Source: JAVBLP01 sp052034625
GTDB lineage: Bacteria > Elusimicrobiota > Endomicrobiia > Endomicrobiales > Endomicrobiaceae
DNA length: 5,324 bases
NCBI GenBank assembly: GCA_052034625.1
Contig: JBPOII010000021.1
Coordinates: forward strand, 1-5,324
Reading direction: 5' to 3'
Below, one piece after another: positions 1 to 5,197 of this stretch (positions within the stretch are counted from its first letter, which is position 1; every line of letters begins with the position of its first letter). A program made the position numbers and the translations under genes. Below the pieces are notes generated by a model that saw only the letters and a list, made by a program, of their open reading frames with translations, was not told where the DNA came from and ran no database searches.

Positions 1-9
1 CCACCCCCA

Positions 10-26
10 GCCCGCCTTCGGCGGGC
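10..26. other. GC-rich 7-bp hairpin with TTC loop in left repeat
   Basis: GCCCGCC at 10-16 pairs perfectly with GGCGGGC at 20-26 across a 3-base loop. The octamer GGCGGGCA recurs directly at 20-27 and 33-40, so the left arm has two possible partners. The same hairpin lies at 5299-5315 in the right repeat. It is a very stable short stem of the kind found in intergenic repeat elements. No T-tract follows it, so it is not a simple intrinsic terminator. Confidence 0.7.
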
Positions 27-28
27 AG

Positions 29-83
29 AGCAGGCGGGCAAAAATTCCTTCCCCCCAACCCCCTTCCTTTTTGCTCGCCTGCT
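29..83. other. 16-bp imperfect dyad around a pyrimidine mirror repeat (left repeat)
   Basis: AGCAGGCGGGCAAAAA at 29-44 and the reverse complement of 68-83 (AGCAGGCGAGCAAAAA) match at 15 of 16 positions. The enclosed stretch at 45-69 is pyrimidine except for two A residues and reads nearly the same in both directions (TTCCTTCCCCC at 45-55, CCCCCTTCCTT at 59-69). This mirror symmetry is the sequence class that can form triplex (H-DNA). The complementary strand has four G-runs and could form a G-quadruplex. The copy in the right repeat spans 5242-5296. Role unknown; a protein-binding or replication/recombination end structure is possible. Confidence 0.65.
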
Positions 84-114
84 TGGGCTTCGCCCTGAAA
101 TTTTTTGAGCGAGC
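73..114. other. Nested stem-loop at inner part of left repeat
   Basis: GCTCGC at 73-78 pairs with GCGAGC at 109-114, enclosing a second stem GGGC (85-88)/GCCC (92-95) with a TTC loop. The inner hairpin is followed at 101-106 by six T residues on the inward-reading strand. Because the repeats are inverted, both ends would present this hairpin-plus-T arrangement to transcription entering from outside, which could insulate the cassette. The GGGC stem is short and the T-run is five bases away, so terminator function is only a possibility. The right copy is at 5211-5252. Confidence 0.45.
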
Positions 115-127
115 GGACGGCGGGGCC

Positions 128-233
128 GAAATACGAAAAGAAGAAAATAAAGAGGTAAAAACGCTTGCCCCACCCTCCCGTGCGCGCGTTTTTGACATTC
201 CACTCCCTTTTTCCTTTACGATTCCCAAATATT
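128..233. other. Non-coding leader between left repeat and operator region
   Basis: These 106 bp hold no gene I would accept. They contain a dyad (AAAAACGC at 157-164 with GCGTTTTT at 186-193, 21-base loop), which ends in five T residues and could be a weak terminator or a protein site. A consensus -35 hexamer overlaps its end (listed separately). The stretch at 165-182 is rich in C runs and unlike the AT-rich coding DNA. Confidence 0.4.
192..222 (+). promoter_or_regulatory. Candidate promoter upstream of the regulator (TTGACA / TACGAT)
   Basis: TTGACA at 192-197 is a perfect sigma70-type -35 hexamer. The best -10 match downstream is TACGAT at 217-222 (4 of 6), separated by 19 bp, which is slightly long. 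Transcription would begin just before the inverted repeat at 234-301, placing that repeat in the 5' leader. The weak -10 and long spacer make this tentative. Confidence 0.3.
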
Positions 234-301
234 TTGGTAATATTATGTTGTGGGAAAGAAGCATTTGTATAAATAAGTATACCACAATTTAATATTACTA
301 A
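234..301. promoter_or_regulatory. Putative operator: 20-bp inverted repeat with paired TAATATTA palindromes
   Basis: The arms 234-253 and 282-301 are inverted copies matching at 17 of 20 positions, separated by 28 bp, and end six bases before the regulator's start codon. Each arm contains TAATATTA (238-245 and 290-297), which is itself a perfect palindrome. The centres of the two palindromes are 52 bp apart, close to five helical turns, so both would lie on the same face of the DNA. Small Xre-family regulators bind as dimers to such paired sites upstream of their own gene, which makes autoregulation by the adjacent product the simplest reading. The dyad could alternatively form an RNA hairpin covering the translation start. 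Confidence 0.55.
267..282. promoter_or_regulatory. GTATA-N6-TATAC dyad overlapping a -10-like TATAAA
   Basis: GTATA at 267-271 and TATAC at 278-282 form a perfect 5-bp dyad with a 6-bp spacer. TATAAA at 268-273 matches a -10 element at 5 of 6 positions and is preceded by TG, though without the usual one-base gap of an extended -10. No convincing -35 lies 16-18 bp upstream. The element sits in the central part of the larger inverted repeat, so a protein bound to either dyad would occlude it. Transcription from here would start about 25-30 bases before the regulator's ATG, or nearer. Confidence 0.35.
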
Positions 302-307
302 TAAATT

Positions 308-520
308 ATGGCAGAGTCAAGTAAAAACAATATAGCAAAGACCGTAAAGCGGTTAAGAGAAAAAATGGGAATTTCCCAAGAGAAACTGGCGCGCCTTGCC
401 GATGTTTCCAACAATACTATTATCAACATAGAAGCGGGTAAACAGGGCAATCCGACAATTGAAACCTTGAAAAAAATTGCTAAGGCGTTAAATACGCCTA
501 TTGAGGATTTAATAAAATAA
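308..520 (+). CDS. Small Xre-family HTH transcriptional regulator (controller-protein-like)
   Basis: This 70-residue protein is almost entirely one HTH_3/Xre domain (about residues 8-67). Helix 2 is SQEKLARLADV (23-33) and the recognition helix is SNNTIINIEAG (34-44). The later helices run through TIETLKKIAKAL (50-61) and end in the typical PIEDLIK. There is no effector or dimerisation extension, so size and build resemble the controller (C) proteins of type II restriction-modification loci and simple phage-type repressors. It starts at the first ATG after the inverted repeat at 234-301, its likely operator. No Shine-Dalgarno sequence precedes it. The methyltransferase begins 6 bp after its stop, so it probably heads the operon. 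Inferred job: set methyltransferase and nuclease levels when the locus enters a naive cell. Whether it represses or activates cannot be read from the sequence. Confidence 0.9.
   Translation: MAESSKNNIAKTVKRLREKMGISQEKLARLADVSNNTIINIEAGKQGNPTIETLKKIAKALNTPIEDLIK
483..499. other. Short hairpin in the 3' end of the regulator gene
   Basis: AGGCGT at 483-488 and ACGCCT at 494-499 form a perfect 6-bp stem with a 5-base loop, 27 bases before the methyltransferase start codon. It lies inside coding sequence and is followed by AT-rich DNA rather than a clean T-run. It could influence regulator-to-methyltransferase expression in the transcript, or be coincidence. Confidence 0.25.
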
Positions 521-526
521 AATTTT

Positions 527-2380
527 ATGCGTTATTACGGCGGAAAAGACAAATTATTAGATTTAATAGAAATCGGTGTTAAAAAAACCGAGTTAAATCA
601 TGGCGCAAAATTTGTTGACCTTTTTACCGGCACAACTGTTGTTGCCCAGCATTTTAAGAAAAAAGGTTATACGGTTATTGCTAATGATTTTTTAGAATTT
701 TCCTATGCCTTGGCGAAAACTTATATTGAATTGAATCAAGAACCGAAATTTTTAAAACTAAAAAAGCATTTAGGCGTTAATCATATTGATCAAAATTATG
801 TAATTGGCTACCTCAATAATTTGTCGCCCAAAAAAGGTTTTATTTTCAAAAATTATTGTCCTGACGGCAACGAGGGGCGCAAATATTTTTCAAATGAAAA
901 TGGACAAAAAATTGACGCGATAAGAGAAAAAATTGAGGAATGGAAAAACGCTGATGTTGTTAGCGAATTAGAATATTATTATTTGATAACCGCTTTGCTT
1001 GAAGCTATAAATCTTGTTTCAAATGTTGCTGGAACTTACAGCGCATATTTAAAAATTTGGGATCAAAGAGCGGTTAAACCAATAATTTTGACCGCACCCG
1101 AAATTATTCCGAGCAATAGAAACAACAAAGCATTTAAAAGAGATGCAAATGAGTTAATAAAAGAGATTAAAAATATTGATATTTTGTATTTAGATCCGCC
1201 GTATAATAGCAGGCAATATGCGGCTAACTATTTTATTTTGGAATTAGTAGCCGAGGGGTGGTTTGACACAAAAAAACCTGTCATATCAGGAAAAACAGGA
1301 ATGAGAAATTACGATCATCAGCTTTCTGAATATTGCTATAAAGGACGAGCAAACAAGGCTCTTGATAATTTGATTACTAATGCTAATGCAAAATATATTT
1401 TGCTTAGTTATAACAACGAAGGAGTAATTACGGATGACGAAATAAAAAAAATTTTGACCCGTAAGGGCAAGGTGCAGTTATTCAAAAAAACGCATAAGAG
1501 ATATAAGAGTATAAATCAAAAAGATGACGACCCAAAAAATACAGAGGAAAGATTATATTTTATTGAAACAAATCTTGCCACAAAAAGAGCAAACAAATTA
1601 GACGGACAATCTTGGTTGCAATATTCTTTTAGTATTTGGCGAGATATTGCCAAAAATCAAGAAGAATACAGATTGAAACATCCCGCTATTTTCCCCTTGC
1701 AGTTAGCGGAAAGAATAATTGATGTTTTGACAAATGGATCGGGAAAAAATATTTTAGATTGTTTTGCGGGAAGCGGTAGCACTCTTATAGCTGGATTAAA
1801 AAAGGGAATGAATGTTTATGGAGTTGATGTGAGCGATGAATTTCAAAAATTGTTTTTTAGCAGAATCAATAATCACTACTTGCCATATAAAGAAAATGGC
1901 AAAATAAAGTATTTTGTAAAAGACGCAAGAGAAATTACAAAATTTATTGATCCTAACAGCATTGACTTGTGCCTTACATCTCCGCCGTATTGGGATATCT
2001 TGAACGCTCGCCGAAGCGCTGATTTGAAAATTGGCAGAAATTACACCAACAAAACTCAAGATATTGGGAATATAGAATCTTATAACAATTTTCTTTCCGA
2101 ATTGAAAAATATTATGGCGGAAGTTTCAAAAACTATCCGCGAAAATGGATATTGTGTAATGGTTGTTATGGATATTCGCAAAGGTAGTAAATTTTATCCA
2201 TTTCACAGTGATGTTGCCAAAATAATGGAAGAAGTCGGACTTACATTTGAGGATTTGTTAATTTGGGACAGACAAAAGGAATATAATAATTGCAAGCCAT
2301 TGGGCTATCCCTATAAGTTTATTGTTAATAAGGTTCACGAATACATTTTAATTTTCAAAAAATATGGACATAACAAATAA
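527..2380 (+). CDS. Fused two-domain DNA methyltransferase: D12-type N6-adenine MTase + N4C/N6A-type MTase
   Basis: The protein has 617 residues, roughly twice a single methyltransferase. The N-terminal half (1 to about 350) is a D12/Dam-type adenine methylase: RYYGGKDKLLDLI (2-14) is motif X, FVDLFTGTT (29-37) the AdoMet-binding loop, ND (53-54) the ribose contact, LDPPYNSRQY (222-231) the catalytic motif IV, and SYNNEG (294-299) a further family hallmark. The C-terminal half (about 360-617) is a separate N6_N4-type methylase: HPAIFPLQLAERII (385-398), then DCFAGSGST (411-419), then TSPPYWD (484-490), ending with HEYILIFKK (604-612). SPPY is commonest in N4-cytosine enzymes but does not exclude N6-adenine. 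In that half the AdoMet motif precedes the catalytic motif (gamma-like order). Both catalytic motifs are intact. Two unlike methylases in one chain are typical of systems that must modify each strand of an asymmetric site. Its end overlaps the next gene by 17 bp. Confidence 0.93.
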   Translation: MRYYGGKDKLLDLIEIGVKKTELNHGAKFVDLFTGTTVVAQHFKKKGYTVIANDFLEFSYALAKTYIELNQEPKFLKLKKHLGVNHIDQNYVIGYLNNLSPKKGFIFKNYCPDGNEGRKYFSNENGQKIDAIREKIEEWKNADVVSELEYYYLITALLEAINLVSNVAGTYSAYLKIWDQRAVKPIILTAPEIIPSNRNNKAFKRDANELIKEIKNIDILYLDPPYNSRQYAANYFILELVAEGWFDTKKPVISGKTGMRNYDHQLSEYCYKGRANKALDNLITNANAKYILLSYNNEGVITDDEIKKILTRKGKVQLFKKTHKRYKSINQKDDDPKNTEERLYFIETNLATKRANKLDGQSWLQYSFSIWRDIAKNQEEYRLKHPAIFPLQLAERIIDVLTNGSGKNILDCFAGSGSTLIAGLKKGMNVYGVDVSDEFQKLFFSRINNHYLPYKENGKIKYFVKDAREITKFIDPNSIDLCLTSPPYWDILNARRSADLKIGRNYTNKTQDIGNIESYNNFLSELKNIMAEVSKTIRENGYCVMVVMDIRKGSKFYPFHSDVAKIMEEVGLTFEDLLIWDRQKEYNNCKPLGYPYKFIVNKVHEYILIFKKYGHNK

Positions 2381-3284
2381 AGTATCATCATTTCTAAGCG
2401 AAGACATTGCCTATTTTCTAGGCTTAATTGTTGGCAGGGGCACGATTATAAAATCGGCGGAGTTGAATAAGCTGGTCGTAGATTTCCCATTTAAAAATTT
2501 GGAAGCTACAAGCCCGATTGATCCAAGTAAAAAATTTGATACTCAAATTTATCTATCAAACAGTTTGGATAAAATTGTTGAAAGAATAAAACGGCTCGGG
2601 CTTGATGTAAGTAAATTTAATGACGAGGACAACAGAGGCGTTAGCCTAGTGGTTGTTTGGCGAAATACAGATTTAACATGGCAGTTTTTGAGTTATTTAT
2701 TAAATGGCGATTTTAGTGATTATCATTCTTTTAGAATACCAAAGGCAATTTTTCAAGCAGACAAAGAAAAGCAAAAAGAATTTTTGCGCGGGTATTTTGA
2801 TGTGACTGGCTATGTTCGCGCCTCAAATGCTCAATTTGGCAGAAAAGACCAGCAAAGAATTTATCTTGAAGTTGACCACCGAAATTGGTTTTTAGTTTTG
2901 GATTTATACAAACTTTTTGAAATAGTCGGCATACCTATTGAAAGCATAGATTTTGGACATCCAAATTTTCGTGATCCAAACTTCAAAAAAGCGGCTGGAT
3001 TTTGGGCGAAAGAACACCAAGTAAAAATATTTGCCAATCAATTTTTACCCGTTGGCTCATATTTGAAACATAAGCAGGAAGTATTATCCGACCTTGCAAA
3101 AATGAATAAAACAGGAATTGGCGATAACTCAAGTGAAAAGAAATTTAGAATTAGAGAAAAGGCCCAAAATCCAGAAGAAAATTCTGAAAAATTGCCTGAT
3201 TTTCTAAAAGGAAAACATTTTAATCATTACTCGGAACTTTTGGCCGTTCTTGAGGAAAGCGATAATATAAAAGCCTATGAATAA
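2364..3284 (+). CDS. LAGLIDADG-fold protein, catalytically degenerate; putative DNA-recognition subunit
   Basis: This 306-residue protein carries two LAGLIDADG-type dodecapeptide helices, as in single-chain homing endonucleases. The first is in IAYFLGLIVGRGTI (15-28) and the second in EFLRGYFDVTGYV (139-151). They are 123 residues apart, one domain length. In active members the eighth motif position is the metal-binding Asp. Here it is Arg25 in the first copy and Thr148 in the second, so neither half has the expected acid; only Asp146, two residues earlier, is kept. The likely role is sequence-specific DNA binding without cleavage, as in WhiA, which uses a degenerate LAGLIDADG domain. From about 245 to 280 the chain is hydrophilic and probably flexible, followed by a short helical end (282-306) that could dock a partner. 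It overlaps the methyltransferase gene by 17 bp and the nuclease gene by 8 bp, which favours coupled translation and a complex. An active but divergent nuclease cannot be excluded. Confidence 0.75.
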   Translation: MDITNKVSSFLSEDIAYFLGLIVGRGTIIKSAELNKLVVDFPFKNLEATSPIDPSKKFDTQIYLSNSLDKIVERIKRLGLDVSKFNDEDNRGVSLVVVWRNTDLTWQFLSYLLNGDFSDYHSFRIPKAIFQADKEKQKEFLRGYFDVTGYVRASNAQFGRKDQQRIYLEVDHRNWFLVLDLYKLFEIVGIPIESIDFGHPNFRDPNFKKAAGFWAKEHQVKIFANQFLPVGSYLKHKQEVLSDLAKMNKTGIGDNSSEKKFRIREKAQNPEENSEKLPDFLKGKHFNHYSELLAVLEESDNIKAYE

Positions 3285-3780
3285 GTACGAATCAAAACAA
3301 GAAATCGCGCTTTATCCAAGCATGCTGAAATGGTTGCAGATGTATTTGGAAAATAAGCACCCGAAAGCGGTTGTAAAAACTTACGATGTTCATTCTGTTG
3401 ACTTAAGCGATTTTATACAACGCAACAAATATACAAAATATTTTCCTGAATATGCGACTTATAAAATAAGGGTTGATTTGCTCGGCATGATTTTGGAAAA
3501 AGATAAATGCAATTTGGTTTTTGTTGAGGTAAAAGATACGCCTTTGAGTTTGATAAATCTTTCACAGCTTCTCGGATATTGCAAAATATTAAGACCTGAA
3601 TTTGCTTTTTTAATCTCGCCAAAAGGACTTGCTAAGCCATTAAGCCAATTACTTGTCCATTTCAATCGCTTGGATATTTTGGAATTTGATAAAAATAAGT
3701 TTGTTCGTGTTGCAAAATGGAATCCTGCAAGGAATGCGATTGAAATTGACAGTATAATTCCGCCGTTAGGAAATTTATAA
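3277..3780 (+). CDS. Small PD-(D/E)XK superfamily nuclease, putative cleavage subunit
   Basis: This 167-residue protein has the PD-(D/E)XK pattern. An N-terminal helix carries acidic residues (E5, E9) in KQEIALYPSMLKWL. A strand IRVDLLG (64-70) supplies Asp67, a strand LVFVEVK (80-86) supplies Glu84-x-Lys86, and a following helix LSQLLGYCKI (95-104) begins with Gln97, a common extra active-site position. A later strand FAFLIS (109-114) completes the fold core. All the expected catalytic residues are present, so it should be a Mg2+-dependent DNA endonuclease. At this size there is little room for a separate specificity domain, which suggests that target choice comes from a partner. The overlapping upstream LAGLIDADG-like gene is the obvious candidate. 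The start ATG overlaps the upstream TAA (ATGAATAA), a translational-coupling arrangement. The ATPase gene follows after 6 bp. A Holliday-junction or repair nuclease is the main alternative. Confidence 0.8.
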   Translation: MNKYESKQEIALYPSMLKWLQMYLENKHPKAVVKTYDVHSVDLSDFIQRNKYTKYFPEYATYKIRVDLLGMILEKDKCNLVFVEVKDTPLSLINLSQLLGYCKILRPEFAFLISPKGLAKPLSQLLVHFNRLDILEFDKNKFVRVAKWNPARNAIEIDSIIPPLGNL

Positions 3781-3786
3781 GTTGCT

Positions 3787-5175
3787 ATGTTTATCCAAAA
3801 AATAACAATCAAAAATTTTAGACTTTTCCCTGCGGAAAAAGATTTTGAAATTGATAATATCAATACCCCAGACGGCAAAAATGAAGGATCGGGGTTAAAT
3901 GTATTTGTCGGTGAAAATGGTAGCGGAAAAACCGCGCTATTGGATGCTTTCGCACTTCCAATTCTAGAATACAAGACGGAAAATTTTGGGATTGATAATT
4001 TTAACGACCCGAGCAAAAAGGTTGAGATAAAAATTTATTCCAAAGAAGAATTTGAAGTTGACGGGACAATGCCAAAAGGTTCGTTTAAGGCCAAAGGATT
4101 TTCATTTGAGGCTGGTGTCAGATCAAAAGAAAGTAAAACATACCTATCATCAATTGTTGTAAATGATCAAAAATTTATTAGAGTTAACCCGACAAAACCA
4201 AAAGACACAAGCCCAGATTTAAGATTAAGTGTAAACAATCCATTCAAAGGTAAAAGATTTAATGAGAATGATGTACTATTTTTGGATAAAAATCGGTTAT
4301 TTCAGACACGCTCTGGTAATTTCAACACGACAAGATTTGATAGACTAATGGAAGATTTTAGTTATCAATATCTCAAAAACTGCGGGCGAAGTAATTTGAA
4401 TGATGATTTAGATAATAAAATTAAAAAAGATAAAGTTGAAAATAATTTTTTATCCGACGCGATTAAAAAATTTCATGAAATTAGTGGCTCACAAATAAAG
4501 TTGGATTTTTTAGATAATTGTGAGCCATTCAAAAATGCCTTTTTTGCGGCAAGAAAAGAAAATAATCAGCAAATTTTATTAAACAATCTCGGATCAGGAT
4601 ATGAAATGATTTTTGCTTTTTTGTATTCGTTTTATCTTGCTCAACAAAGCGGGAAGCAGTTGATCGTCTTGATAGACGAGCCCGAATTACACTTACATCC
4701 AACATTGCAAGAAAAGTTTGTCAAATTCCTTTTGGAATTTTCTAAAAACGCTCAAATTATTCTTGCCTCTCATTCTCCATTATTGGTAAAGCAGTTATCT
4801 TTTAATGATAATGTAAAAATTAGCGTAATTAAAAACGGACAAGAAGTATCAGAAATTGAAAAAAGAGTTTTGTCGTATATTTCAGCAAACGAAACGAATT
4901 TTTTGGCATTTAATTTGGCTACGGAAGAATATCACAACGAACTATACGAAGAATTAAAATTTATAAATGGCGACAATAAAGCTATTAAGGATTTTGATAA
5001 TGATTTTTTCGTAACTACGAAAGGAGAGCCAAAAAATTCGTCATGGAAAGGAAACCAGAATGAAGTCAGCGAACATACTTTTATCCGAAATCAAATTCAT
5101 CATCAAAAAGAAAATGGTAAAACCGATTATAATGTATTAAAATCATCAATAGAGAAAATGAGAAGTTATTTCTAA
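3787..5175 (+). CDS. ABC/SMC-like AAA family ATPase (AAA_21/AAA_15 type) with C-terminal RNxxxH motif
   Basis: The 462-residue protein starts with the SMC/RecF-like strand pattern FIQKITIKNFRLF and then Walker A GENGSGKT (42-49, Lys48). A long, partly basic insertion (about 75-260) separates this from the C-terminal half of the nucleotide site. That half has a signature-like LGSGYEM (268-274), Walker B LIVLIDEPELHLHP (292-305, Asp297 and catalytic Glu298) and the switch histidine in ASHSP (327-331). All ATPase motifs look intact, and no TOPRIM nuclease domain follows, so it is not a full OLD/GajA protein. The tail contains FIRNQIHH (432-439), an RNxxxH pattern. This resembles the HEPN ribonuclease motif, but RN..HH strings also occur at the ends of many ATPases of this family. 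ATPases of this class occur in several anti-phage systems beside an effector nuclease. Being the last gene of the operon, next to the nuclease, it may sense or gate cleavage. No good Shine-Dalgarno lies at normal spacing; GGAAA ends 13 bases upstream. Confidence 0.88.
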   Translation: MFIQKITIKNFRLFPAEKDFEIDNINTPDGKNEGSGLNVFVGENGSGKTALLDAFALPILEYKTENFGIDNFNDPSKKVEIKIYSKEEFEVDGTMPKGSFKAKGFSFEAGVRSKESKTYLSSIVVNDQKFIRVNPTKPKDTSPDLRLSVNNPFKGKRFNENDVLFLDKNRLFQTRSGNFNTTRFDRLMEDFSYQYLKNCGRSNLNDDLDNKIKKDKVENNFLSDAIKKFHEISGSQIKLDFLDNCEPFKNAFFAARKENNQQILLNNLGSGYEMIFAFLYSFYLAQQSGKQLIVLIDEPELHLHPTLQEKFVKFLLEFSKNAQIILASHSPLLVKQLSFNDNVKISVIKNGQEVSEIEKRVLSYISANETNFLAFNLATEEYHNELYEELKFINGDNKAIKDFDNDFFVTTKGEPKNSSWKGNQNEVSEHTFIRNQIHHQKENGKTDYNVLKSSIEKMRSYF

Positions 5176-5197
5176 AACCACCCACACCCTAATTTGA
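5176..5197. other. Short spacer between ATPase stop and right repeat; no clear terminator
   Basis: Only 22 bp, C/A-rich (runs such as CCACCCACACCC), separate the last stop codon from the right repeat. There is no hairpin followed by a T-run on the + strand here. Transcription probably runs into the GC-rich stems of the right repeat, which may slow or end it. Confidence 0.5.

Larger units (their letters stand above)
1..127. repeat. Left terminal inverted repeat, 127 bp, perfect
   Basis: Base-by-base comparison shows that positions 1-127 equal the reverse complement of 5198-5324 with no mismatch. Identity ends abruptly: position 128 is G, whereas the complement of 5197 is T. The repeat is about 65% GC and holds no credible gene. 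It contains three nested dyad structures and a pyrimidine mirror repeat, listed separately. Perfect identity over 127 bp implies recent duplication, ongoing gene conversion, or recent movement as a unit. Confidence 0.97.

Noticed and set aside
1..127. CRISPR repeats in the GC-rich ends
   Set aside because: The short direct repeats (GGCGGGCA twice) are only 13 bp apart, with no regular repeat-spacer pattern.
71..292. Open frame of 73 codons starting in the left repeat (+ strand)
   Set aside because: It begins inside the GC-rich inverted repeat, crosses hairpins and the putative operator, has no domain-like pattern and no ribosome site. The composition is that of translated non-coding DNA.
1796..2059. 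Minus-strand open frame of 87 codons
   Set aside because: It lies wholly within the methyltransferase C-terminal domain, whose motifs on the + strand are unambiguous. It is a shadow frame.
2364..3284. Typical mobile homing endonuclease or intein/intron insertion
   Set aside because: The gene is co-directional, overlaps both neighbours and interrupts nothing, and its catalytic acids are replaced. This does not look like a self-propagating homing gene.
3413..4016. Two overlapping minus-strand open frames (3413-3622 and 3459-4016)
   Set aside because: They are antisense to the PD-(D/E)XK and ATPase genes, both with clear motifs. The translated sequences show no domain pattern.
3787..5175. OLD-family/GajA nuclease
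   Set aside because: The ATPase core fits, but no C-terminal TOPRIM domain (DxD-type motifs) follows. The chain ends about 130 residues after Walker B/switch-His.
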